From Actinomycetes bacterium (GTDB taxonomy: Bacteria > Actinomycetota > Actinomycetes > Actinomycetales > Cellulomonadaceae), in assembly GCA_023424135.1 (NCBI GenBank), contig JAFAEH010000283.1:1-22852 (forward strand): a DNA stretch of 22,852 nt, in the 5' to 3' direction. Below, one piece after another: positions 15,781-22,852 of the stretch. The notes below the pieces were generated by a model, which saw only the letters and a program-made list of their open reading frames with translations, searched no databases and had not been told where the DNA came from. Position 1 is the stretch's first letter, and each line of letters starts with the position of its first letter. The translations under genes were made by a program, and so were the position numbers.

Positions 15781-15786
15781 TACCCT
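15781..15786 (+). promoter_or_regulatory. Candidate -10 element for rseP
   Basis: TACCCT fits TAnnnT and lies 40 bases before the rseP start, which has its own Shine-Dalgarno. No clear -35 is visible. A local promoter is plausible because the polyamine block separates rseP from dxr. Confidence 0.25.
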
Positions 15787-15826
15787 GCCCGCGGAGAGGC
15801 CGGCGGCAGGTCCAGGAAGGTGGTAC

Positions 15827-17143
15827 GTGGTGGAGACGTTCGTGGGGGTGCTCGTCTTCGTCGTCGTGCTCCTCGGGTCGATCGCGCTGCACGAGGTCGG
15901 GCACATGCTGCCCGCCAAGCGGTTCGGCGTCCGGGTGAGCCAGTACATGGTCGGGTTCGGCCCGACGCTGTGGTCGCGCACGCGCGGAGAGACGGAGTAC
16001 GGCCTCAAGGCGCTGCCGCTGGGCGGCTACGTCCGGCTCGTCGGCATGTACCCCACGGACGACGCGGTCGGCGCGCACGAGCCGCGCGGCTGGTGGCAGC
16101 GGATCGCCGCCGACGCCCGCGCCGCCAGCGCGGACGAGATCCACCCGGGCGAGGACCACCGGGCGTTCTACCGCCTGTCGACCCCCAAGAAGCTCGCCGT
16201 CATGCTCGGCGGGCCCGTGATGAACCTCGTGATCGCGGTCGTGCTGCTGCTCGTCGCCTACGTCGGGATCGGCGTCCCGACGGCGAGCACGACGGTCGCG
16301 AGCGTGTCGCAGTGCATCCTCGCGGTCGACGCGCCCGCCGACGCGACCTGCACCGACGAGGACCCTGCGGCGCCGGCGGTCGCCGCCGGCCTGGAGCCCG
16401 GTGACGTCATCGTGTCCTACGACGGTGTCGAGGTGACGTCGTGGGCGCAGGTCAGCGGGCTCATCCGGGGGACCGGCGACGCGACGGTGCCGATGGTCGT
16501 CGAGCGCGACGGCACGCGCGTCGAGCTGAGCGTCACGCCGGCGGTCGCCGAGCGCCCGGTGGTCGACGACGACGGGTTCGTCGTCACCGACGACGAGGGG
16601 ACGGTCGTGACCCGCGCGGTCGGGTTCCTCGGGCTCTCGCCCGCGGTCGAGGTCCAGCGCCAGCCGGTGGGCGAGGCGCTGCAGGTCGCGGCGTCCGGGA
16701 CGTGGGAGACGATGAAGGTCGTCGCGACGCTGCCGCAGCGGGTCGTCGCGCTCGTGACCTCGACCGCGGCGGGCGAGGAGCGCGACACGACGTCGATCGT
16801 CGGACCGGTGGGCGTCGGTCGATTCGCCGGCGAGATCGCGTCGATGGACTCCGAGCCGGTCGCGGTGCGCGCCGCGGGGCTGCTGTCGACGCTCGCGATG
16901 CTCAACCTCGCGCTGTTCGTGTTCAACCTGCTGCCGCTGCCGCCGCTGGACGGCGGGCACGTCGCCGCCGCCCTGTGGGAGGGCGCGCGTCGTCAGGTCG
17001 CGCGGCTGCGGGGGCGCGCACGCCCGCGGCCCACGGACTCGGCGCGGCTCGTCCCGCTCGCGTACGCCGTGTTCGTGCTGCTCGGGGGCGTGGGCGTGCT
17101 GCTCGTCTACCTCGACATCGTCAACCCGGTGCGGCTCACCTGA
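15827..17143 (+). CDS. rseP: Site-2 intramembrane zinc metalloprotease (RseP/Rip1-like)
   Basis: This 438-aa M50-family protease cuts substrates within the membrane, such as anti-sigma factors and remnants of division proteins. The catalytic zinc motif HEVGH is at residues 22-26 in the first membrane helix. The third ligand, Asp375, lies in LDGGH near the C terminus. A single PDZ domain lies between them, with AGLEPGDVIVSYDG, and the GGYVRLVGMYP beta-hairpin is present. The GTG at 15827 was chosen because AGGAAGG (15814-15820) is 6 nt upstream. A longer frame from an ATG at 15764 lacks such support. In M. tuberculosis the homologue rip1 lies between dxr and ispG; here ispG is still next door, but dxr is 9.5 kb away. 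Confidence 0.93.
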   Translation: MVETFVGVLVFVVVLLGSIALHEVGHMLPAKRFGVRVSQYMVGFGPTLWSRTRGETEYGLKALPLGGYVRLVGMYPTDDAVGAHEPRGWWQRIAADARAASADEIHPGEDHRAFYRLSTPKKLAVMLGGPVMNLVIAVVLLLVAYVGIGVPTASTTVASVSQCILAVDAPADATCTDEDPAAPAVAAGLEPGDVIVSYDGVEVTSWAQVSGLIRGTGDATVPMVVERDGTRVELSVTPAVAERPVVDDDGFVVTDDEGTVVTRAVGFLGLSPAVEVQRQPVGEALQVAASGTWETMKVVATLPQRVVALVTSTAAGEERDTTSIVGPVGVGRFAGEIASMDSEPVAVRAAGLLSTLAMLNLALFVFNLLPLPPLDGGHVAAALWEGARRQVARLRGRARPRPTDSARLVPLAYAVFVLLGGVGVLLVYLDIVNPVRLT

Positions 17144-17239
17144 TCCGGCACGCGCACCCGCGTGGACGTCCGGTGTCGGTGCGGTGAGGGGTGCGGGCCG
17201 TCACGCGTCGGCGGCGCCGGAGGATGGGATGATGGCTGC

Positions 17240-18400
<1,161 letters not shown>

Positions 18401-18408
18401 GATCCCCG

Positions 18409-18437
18409 GGACGGGCGCACGTCCGCTCCGCCCGTCC
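18409..18437 (+). terminator. Hairpin after ispG
   Basis: A perfect 9-bp GC stem (18409-18417 with 18429-18437) closes an 11-nt loop, starting 8 bases after the ispG stop. There is no T-run. It separates ispG from the GNAT gene, which seems to have its own promoter. Confidence 0.5.
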
Positions 18438-18463
18438 GAGCGACAGCCGGGTGTGACGTGGGG

Positions 18464-18469
18464 CACAAT
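18464..18469 (+). promoter_or_regulatory. Candidate -10 element for the GNAT gene
   Basis: CACAAT is followed by 6 nt and then the ATG at 18476. GCGACA at 18440-18445, 18 bp upstream, could serve as a -35. The layout predicts a transcript starting at or next to the start codon. Confidence 0.35.
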
Positions 18470-18475
18470 CAGGGC

Positions 18476-19369
18476 ATGGTGGCACCCCAGGCGACGACGC
18501 TCGGCGGACGCACCGGCGCGCGGGTGCTCGGCGACGGCGACGTTCCCGCGGCCCTGGCCGTGTGTGCGACCGACCCCGTGGGTTCGCTCCTGGCCGCGAG
18601 CAGGCTGGAGCACGCCGCCGCCGTGGGGGTCCGGCGGGCGGGCGGTGAGCTGTGGGGCTACACGCAGGACGGCACGCTGCTCGCGATCTGCTGGGTCGGG
18701 GCCAACCTCGTTCCCGTCGTCGGCGACCCCGACGTCCGGCACCAGGCGCTGGCCGCGTTCGCCGAGCTGGGGCGTGAGCGGGGCCGACGCTGCTCGTCGA
18801 TCGTGGGGCCGGCCGACGCCGTGCTGGGGCTGTGGTCGCGGTTGCGCGGCACGTGGCCCGTCGAGCGGGAGGTCCGCGCCCACCAGCCCTCGATGGTGCT
18901 CGACTCCGCCCCCCGCGTCGCACCCGACCCCCGCGTGCGACGCTCGCGGCCCGACGAGTACGACATCGTGCTGCCCGCGTGCGTGCGGATGTTCACCGAG
19001 GAGGTCGGCTACTCGCCCGCGAGCGGTCCCGGCGGACCGTACGAGGTCCGGGTGCGTCGGCTCGTCGAGGAAGGGCGCTCGTTCGTGCTCGTCGACCGCG
19101 GCTCGTGGCGTCGTCCGCGGGTCGTGTTCAAGGCCGAGGTGCCCGCGGTCGCCCTGGGCGTGGCGCAGGTGCAGGGCGTGTGGGTCGACCCGGAACGGCG
19201 CGGTGAGCGCCTGTCCGAGAGCGGTATGGCGGCCGTCGTCGAGGCGACCCGCGCGCAGATCGCCCCCGTCGTCTCGCTGTACGTCAACGGCTACAACACC
19301 CGAGCCGTGCGCGCCTACGAGGCCGTCGGGTTCCGCGAGGTCGGCCAGTACGCGACCGTCCTGTTCTGA
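18476..19369 (+). CDS. GNAT family N-acetyltransferase with N-terminal DUF4081-like domain
   Basis: This is a 297-aa protein. The first half, up to about residue 150, matches the actinobacterial domain usually annotated DUF4081. The second half is a GNAT fold, with QVQGVWVDPERRGERLSESGMA as the acetyl-CoA-binding strand and loop. It ends with YVNGYNTRAVRAYEAVGFREVG, the usual last helix and strand. It sits just after ispG, as Rv2867c does in M. tuberculosis. Substrates of this group are unknown to me. The ATG at 18476 was chosen over a GTG at 18458; neither has a Shine-Dalgarno, and the -10-like CACAAT favours a leaderless ATG. A role in envelope biology is suggested only by the neighbours. 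Confidence 0.85.
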   Translation: MVAPQATTLGGRTGARVLGDGDVPAALAVCATDPVGSLLAASRLEHAAAVGVRRAGGELWGYTQDGTLLAICWVGANLVPVVGDPDVRHQALAAFAELGRERGRRCSSIVGPADAVLGLWSRLRGTWPVEREVRAHQPSMVLDSAPRVAPDPRVRRSRPDEYDIVLPACVRMFTEEVGYSPASGPGGPYEVRVRRLVEEGRSFVLVDRGSWRRPRVVFKAEVPAVALGVAQVQGVWVDPERRGERLSESGMAAVVEATRAQIAPVVSLYVNGYNTRAVRAYEAVGFREVGQYATVLF

Positions 19370-19410
19370 CGCGGCCGTCCTGCGACCGGGCGCCCGGGAC
19401 CTGCCGCGTC
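19368..19410 (+). terminator. Stem structure after the GNAT gene
   Basis: An 8-bp stem (19368-19375 with 19403-19410) begins in the stop codon and encloses a 12-bp GC palindrome at 19386-19397. It lies between convergent genes and probably ends the GNAT transcript. There is no T-run. Confidence 0.4.
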
Positions 19411-19459
19411 GGACGCAGGCCCCGACCCACCTGACCGATGGGTGCGGGCGACGCGCCGG

Positions 19460-19855
19460 TCAGACGACGCGCACCGGCCGGCGCTGCCACCAGTGCAGGA
19501 GCGCCGCCGTCGCCGCGCCGGCCGCCAGTGCGACGAGCACCGCGACCGCCGGCATCGTGACGACCACCGCACGTGCGAGGACGGCGGACGCGCCGAGCAG
19601 TGCGACCACCCCGACCATGACCGCCGTCGCACCGAGCGAGGTCCCGAGCGGGCGCCCGTCCACGTGGCGACGCCAGTGCAGGTGGGAGGCCGTGCTGACC
19701 AGGATCCCGGCGACCAGCAGGAGCCAAGCCGCGGTGCCGTGGCCGAGCACCGGGAGCGTGAGGGCGCCGACCGACAGCGTGGCCGTCACCCCCGACGCGA
19801 CGGCGTAGCGTGCCGGGAGCGCGTGATCGCGGAGGGTCGCGGTCGTCGGTGTCAT
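19460..19855 (-). CDS. Small membrane protein, four predicted helices
   Basis: This 131-aa protein is not recognised as any named family. A short polar N terminus is followed by four hydrophobic segments at roughly residues 16-36, 40-58, 72-92 and 94-117. A basic loop (HWRRHVDGRPLG) lies between the second and third, and the C terminus is basic (WWQRRPVRVV), suggesting both face the cytoplasm. The codon pattern is that of a real gene, with strong third-position GC. The ATG at 19855 is preceded by TAGCCT 6 nt upstream and by no Shine-Dalgarno. It lies downstream of the Fpg-like gene on the same strand, 104 bases away. No function can be proposed. Confidence 0.7.
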   Translation of the reverse strand: MTPTTATLRDHALPARYAVASGVTATLSVGALTLPVLGHGTAAWLLLVAGILVSTASHLHWRRHVDGRPLGTSLGATAVMVGVVALLGASAVLARAVVVTMPAVAVLVALAAGAATAALLHWWQRRPVRVV

Positions 19856-19861
19856 GGGCGA

Positions 19862-19867
19862 AGGCTA
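19862..19867 (-). promoter_or_regulatory. Candidate -10 element for the small membrane protein
   Basis: Read on the minus strand this is TAGCCT, a good TAnnnT match, followed by 6 nt and the ATG. It predicts a leaderless transcript. Confidence 0.45.
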
Positions 19868-19917
19868 GCGGCGTCGCGCGTCCGGCCGGCCCGGTTCGCG
19901 CAGGTCATCGCCGTCGA

Positions 19918-19953
19918 CCGGGCGTGTGCGGCGCCCCCGTACGGTCCGCCCGG
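19918..19953 (-). terminator. Weak hairpin after the Fpg-like gene
   Basis: A 7-bp GC stem (19918-19924 with 19947-19953) with a 22-nt loop lies just past the stop of the minus-strand glycosylase gene. The long loop makes its role uncertain. Confidence 0.25.
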
Positions 19954-19959
19954 GGTCGC

Positions 19960-20850
19960 TCACCGCAGCAGGCGGGACATGCGGCGGTCGGCCAGCGGCT
20001 TGCCGCCGGTCTGGCAGGTGGGGCAGTACTGCAGCGACGAGTCGGCGAACGAGACCTCGTGGACGGTGTCCCCGCACGGGGTCCCGTCCCACCCGGGGCA
20101 GGCCATGCCCGTGCGCCCGTGCACGCGCATGCCCCGGCGCTTCGCGTCCTTGAGCTCGGCCGCCGGCCGTCCGGCCGCCGTGGCGACCGCCTCGGTCAGC
20201 ACCGTGCGGATCGCGGCGTGCAGCGCGCGCGTCCGCGGCTCGTCGTACGACCTGGTCGGGGCGAAGGGGCTCGTGCGTGCGACCAGCAGGATCTCGTCGG
20301 AGTAGGCGTTGCCGATGCCCGCGATCGTGCCCTGGTCGCGCAGCAGACCCTTGACCTGCTGGTTGCGTGCACCGAGCAGCTCGCCGAGCCGCTCGGGTGT
20401 GAACGCGTCCGACAGCGGCTCGACGCCGAGGCTTGCGACCTGCGGCACGTCGGCCGGGTCGGGCACGACGTGCACCGCGAGCCGCTTGCGCGTACCGGCC
20501 TCCGTGAGGTCGAACCCGGACCCGTCGTCGAAGCCGACGCGCAGCGCGATCGGTGACTTCCCGGGCCGTGCCGGCCGCTGCGGCAGGGCGTCGTACCAGC
20601 GCACCCAGCCCGCGCGCGACAGGTGCCACACGAGGTGCAGCGGGCCGTCGGCGGGGGAGTCGACCGTCAGGTCGAGCCACTTGCCGTGCCGCCGCGCGTC
20701 GGTGACGGTCCCGCCGCGCAGCGCGGTCGGCGCAGGTCGGAACGTCTTGAGCGCGCTGATCGCCGCGACCTCGATGCGCGCCACGACGCGCCCGGCGGTC
20801 CGCCCGCGCAGGAACTGCGCGAGCGCCTCCACCTCGGGCAGCTCCGGCAC
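19960..20850 (-). CDS. Fpg/Nei family DNA glycosylase-AP lyase
   Basis: This 296-aa base-excision repair enzyme would remove oxidised bases and nick the abasic site. After initiator removal, the mature protein starts PELPEVE: Pro2 is the Schiff-base nucleophile and Glu3 the catalytic acid. The H2TH region contains the conserved helix with GIGNAYSDEIL. The C-terminal zinc finger ligands are Cys251, Cys259, Cys276 and Cys279. The second pair is CxxC and the inter-pair spacing of 16 is normal, but the first pair is Cx7C instead of CxxC. The GTG at 20850 is certain because Pro2 must follow it. No clear Shine-Dalgarno is present; minus-strand CAGCAT stands 6 nt before the start. The substrate (8-oxoG or oxidised pyrimidines) cannot be told, so fpg/mutM is not assigned. 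Confidence 0.9.
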   Translation of the reverse strand: MPELPEVEALAQFLRGRTAGRVVARIEVAAISALKTFRPAPTALRGGTVTDARRHGKWLDLTVDSPADGPLHLVWHLSRAGWVRWYDALPQRPARPGKSPIALRVGFDDGSGFDLTEAGTRKRLAVHVVPDPADVPQVASLGVEPLSDAFTPERLGELLGARNQQVKGLLRDQGTIAGIGNAYSDEILLVARTSPFAPTRSYDEPRTRALHAAIRTVLTEAVATAAGRPAAELKDAKRRGMRVHGRTGMACPGWDGTPCGDTVHEVSFADSSLQYCPTCQTGGKPLADRRMSRLLR

Positions 20851-20871
20851 GCCCCCATGCTGCCACCCACG

Positions 20872-20963
20872 CACCACCGCCGCGACGGAGCCACGCACGC
20901 AGCCGGGGAGCATGTCGTGGCGTGCTCCCCGGGTGTCTGGATGCCTCCGTCGCGGTGGGGGTG
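20872..20963. repeat. 92-bp imperfect palindrome between the Fpg-like gene and proS
   Basis: Two 43-base arms (20872-20914 and 20921-20963) pair in one unbroken register around a 6-nt centre. I count 34 Watson-Crick pairs, 3 G-T pairs and 6 mismatches. The longest runs are 11 bp (20880-20890 with 20945-20955) and 10 bp (20903-20912 with 20923-20932). It occupies most of the divergent intergenic gap. It could be a cruciform-forming element, a large operator or a leader hairpin. Confidence 0.7.
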
Positions 20964-20995
20964 GGGCGGGGTGCGGGGGAGGGCGACGGGCGCAC

Positions 20996-21001
20996 TAGGC
21001 T
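20996..21001 (+). promoter_or_regulatory. Candidate -10 element for proS
   Basis: TAGGCT matches TAnnnT and stands 7 nt before the proS ATG, with no Shine-Dalgarno between them. This predicts a leaderless proS transcript. No clear -35 is seen. Confidence 0.45.
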
Positions 21002-21008
21002 CGCGGTC

Positions 21009-22802
21009 ATGCTCCTGCGCATGTCCACGCTCTTCGTCCGCACGCTCCGTGAGGACCCCGCCGACGCCGAGGTCGCGAGCCACAAGCTGCTCGTGCGCGC
21101 GGGGTACATCCGCCGCGCCGCCCCCGGCATCTACACCTGGCTCCCGCTCGGGCTGCGCGTCCTGGCCAAGGTCGAGCAGGTCGTCCGTGAGGAGATGGCC
21201 GCGATCGGCGCGCAGGAGGTGCACTTCCCGGCGCTGCTGCCCAAGGAGCCGTACGAGGCGACCGGCCGCTGGACCGAGTACGGGCCGAACATCTTCCGTC
21301 TGAAGGACCGCAAGGGTGGCGACTACCTCCTCGCCCCCACGCACGAGGAGATGTTCACGCTGCTGGTCAAGGACCTGTACTCGTCGTACAAGGACCTGCC
21401 GCTCGCGCTGTACCAGATCCAGACCAAGTACCGCGACGAGGCCCGGCCGCGTGCGGGGCTCATCCGCGGACGCGAGTTCGTCATGAAGGACGCCTACTCC
21501 TTCGACCTCGACGACGACGGCCTGGCGGCGGCCTACGAGGCGCAGCGCGGTGCCTACCAGCGCATCTTCGACCGGCTCGGCCTCGAGTACGTCATCGTGG
21601 CCGCGACGTCGGGCGCCATGGGCGGGTCGCGCTCCGAGGAGTTCCTCACGCCGACGGCCATCGGCGAGGACACGTTCGTGCGTTCGCCCGGCGGGTACGC
21701 CGCGAACGTCGAGGCGGTCACGACCGTCGTGCCCGCGGCGCTCGACTGGTCCGACGCGCCTGCCGCGCACGTCGAGGACACCCCGGACACCCCGACGATC
21801 GACTCGCTCGTCGCGCTCGCGAACGAGCGGTTCACGCGGCCCGACCGTGCCTGGACCGCTGCGGACACGCTGAAGAACGTCGTCCTCGCCCTCGTGCACC
21901 CCGGCGGGGAGCGCGAGCTCGTCGTCGTCGGGCTGCCCGGCGACCGTGAGGTCGACCTCAAGCGTGTCGAGGCCGCCGTGGCGCCGGCCGAGGTCGAGGC
22001 CGCGGGCGATGCGGACTTCGCGGCGCACCCCGAGCTCGTGCGCGGCTACATCGGCCCCGCGGCGCTGGGCCCGAACGTGCCCGTCGCGCAGGGCGCCGAG
22101 CGCACCGCCGTGCGGTACCTGCTCGACCCCCGCGTCGTGCCGGGCACGCGCTGGATCACCGGCGCGAACGCGCCCGGACGTCATGTGCTCGACCTGGTCG
22201 CGGGGCGTGACTTCACGGCCGACGGCACGATCGAGGCGGCCGAGGTCCGGGCCGGCGACGAGGCCCCCGACGGCTCCGGGCCGCTCGAGCTCGCGCGCGG
22301 GATCGAGATCGGCCACATCTTCCAGCTCGGGCGCAAGTACGCGCAGGCGCTCGGTCTGACGGTGCTCGACCAGAACGGCAAGTCGCAGGTCGTGACGATG
22401 GGCTCGTACGGCATCGGTGTGACCCGCGTGCTCGCCGCGCTGGCCGAGGCCAACCACGACGACAAGGGCCTGGCGTGGCCCGCGCACGTCGCACCCGCGC
22501 ACGTGCACGTCGTCGCGACGGGCAAGGACGACGCGGTGTTCGAGGCGGCTGCCGGGCTCGCGCAGACCCTCGCGTCGCGGGGCGTCGAGGTGCTGTACGA
22601 CGACCGGCCCAAGGTCTCGCCCGGGGTCAAGTTCGCCGACGCCGAGCTGCTCGGCGTGCCGCTCGTGGTCGTCGTCGGGCGCGGGCTGGCCGACGGTGTC
22701 GTCGAGGTCCGCCCGCGGGCGGGCGGCGTGCCCGAGCAGGTGCCCGTCGGCGACGCACCCGACCGGGTCGCCGAGCTGGTGGACGAGCTGCTGGTGCGCT
22801 GA
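21009..22802 (+). CDS. proS: Prolyl-tRNA synthetase, bacterial type
   Basis: This 597-aa class II synthetase charges tRNA-Pro. The catalytic core shows motif 1 around the LPLGLRVLAKVEQVVREEM helix, PALLPKEPYEATGRW, and motif 2 around RDEARPRAGLIRGREF (from residue 142). Motif 3 is GSYGIGVTRV at 465-474. The roughly 180-residue insertion between motifs 2 and 3 is the INS domain that hydrolyses Ala-tRNA-Pro. The anticodon-binding domain forms the C terminus. The ATG at 21009 (MLLRMSTLFVRTLRED) fits family starts; a longer frame back to 20922 has no support. A 10-base inverted arm pair at the window end probably terminates it. It diverges from the Fpg-like gene across a large palindrome. Confidence 0.96.
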   Translation: MLLRMSTLFVRTLREDPADAEVASHKLLVRAGYIRRAAPGIYTWLPLGLRVLAKVEQVVREEMAAIGAQEVHFPALLPKEPYEATGRWTEYGPNIFRLKDRKGGDYLLAPTHEEMFTLLVKDLYSSYKDLPLALYQIQTKYRDEARPRAGLIRGREFVMKDAYSFDLDDDGLAAAYEAQRGAYQRIFDRLGLEYVIVAATSGAMGGSRSEEFLTPTAIGEDTFVRSPGGYAANVEAVTTVVPAALDWSDAPAAHVEDTPDTPTIDSLVALANERFTRPDRAWTAADTLKNVVLALVHPGGERELVVVGLPGDREVDLKRVEAAVAPAEVEAAGDADFAAHPELVRGYIGPAALGPNVPVAQGAERTAVRYLLDPRVVPGTRWITGANAPGRHVLDLVAGRDFTADGTIEAAEVRAGDEAPDGSGPLELARGIEIGHIFQLGRKYAQALGLTVLDQNGKSQVVTMGSYGIGVTRVLAALAEANHDDKGLAWPAHVAPAHVHVVATGKDDAVFEAAAGLAQTLASRGVEVLYDDRPKVSPGVKFADAELLGVPLVVVVGRGLADGVVEVRPRAGGVPEQVPVGDAPDRVAELVDELLVR

Positions 22803-22831
22803 GCCGCCTCGGGGCCACCTTGGGGCGCGCG

Positions 22832-22852
22832 GCCCGGGTCCCGGACCCGGGC
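22832..22852 (+). terminator. Hairpin after proS
   Basis: The arms 22832-22841 and 22843-22852 are exact reverse complements, giving at least an 8-bp GC stem with a 5-nt loop, 30 bases after the proS stop. The window ends on its last base, so a following T-run cannot be checked. Confidence 0.6.

Noticed and set aside
6373..15826. Polyamine block as a recent genomic island
   Set aside because: There is no mobility gene, tRNA, flanking direct repeat or visible compositional change, so only a synteny break is claimed.
17153..17195. Inverted 7-base arms between rseP and ispG
   Set aside because: The loop of 29 nt and the short stem make it no better than chance in this GC-rich gap.
20922..21008. 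Upstream extension of proS by 29 codons
   Set aside because: The extension crosses the palindrome and the -10-like element, has Gly-rich composition and is absent from known ProRS starts.
20872..21008. A T-box riboswitch for proS
   Set aside because: I could not find a T-box antiterminator sequence, a proline specifier loop or a terminator stem in the expected order, and the likely transcription start is at the ATG.
20667..22508. A 613-codon minus-strand open frame opposite proS
   Set aside because: proS has complete class II synthetase motifs on the plus strand. The antisense product is Arg/Asp/Val-rich with no recognisable domain.

Overview
The window is a piece of high-GC actinobacterial chromosome. 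The gene content and the order rpsB-tsf-pyrH-frr-cdsA-rlmN-...-dxr-...-rseP-ispG-GNAT-...-proS match the conserved actinobacterial core. Codon bias, frequent GTG starts and GTGA stop/start overlaps suggest a Cellulomonas-like member of the Micrococcales; the genus is an inference from style, not a search result. There are 21 complete protein genes and one partial gene (the rpsB tail). I see no tRNA, rRNA, CRISPR array, transposase, integrase or phage gene, and no gene-free stretch longer than about 240 bases.

Layout. (1) 1-6372, plus strand: translation and envelope housekeeping genes, namely the end of rpsB, tsf, pyrH, frr, cdsA, rlmN, a small protein with four DivIVA-like units, and dxr. 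Hairpins sit in each gap of the rpsB-tsf-pyrH-frr stretch. The genes from rlmN to dxr are joined by 4-nt overlaps. (2) 6423-15697: a polyamine block. The minus-strand operon is an Lrp/AsnC regulator, a class III aminotransferase and a FAD amine oxidoreductase. Diverging from it is a PatD-type 4-aminobutyraldehyde dehydrogenase, followed by a polyamine-type ABC importer (Tat lipoprotein, ATPase, two permeases) with its own upstream operator-like dyad. (3) 15827-19369: the core resumes with rseP/rip1, ispG and a DUF4081-GNAT gene. (4) 19460-20850, minus strand: a small four-helix membrane protein and an Fpg/Nei-type DNA glycosylase. (5) 21009-22802: proS, ending in a strong hairpin at the window edge.

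How it works together. The polyamine block reads as a complete import-and-oxidise module. PotDABC would bring in putrescine or spermidine, the aminotransferase (perhaps with the FAD oxidoreductase) would produce 4-aminobutanal, and PatD would oxidise that to GABA, under control of the adjacent Lrp-type regulator. It lies between dxr and rseP, which are neighbours in Mycobacterium tuberculosis (dxr-rip1-ispG-GNAT).

Main points for a second look: a 92-bp imperfect palindrome in the divergent fpg/proS gap; six genes that lack a Shine-Dalgarno but carry a -10-like hexamer 6-7 nt before the start, suggesting leaderless transcripts; TTCGTYGCG half-sites upstream of the pot operon; a zinc finger in the Fpg-like protein with a widened first Cys pair; and the interruption of dxr-rseP itself. 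I did not find a convincing wholly new system. All functional calls come from reading motifs, without database searches.
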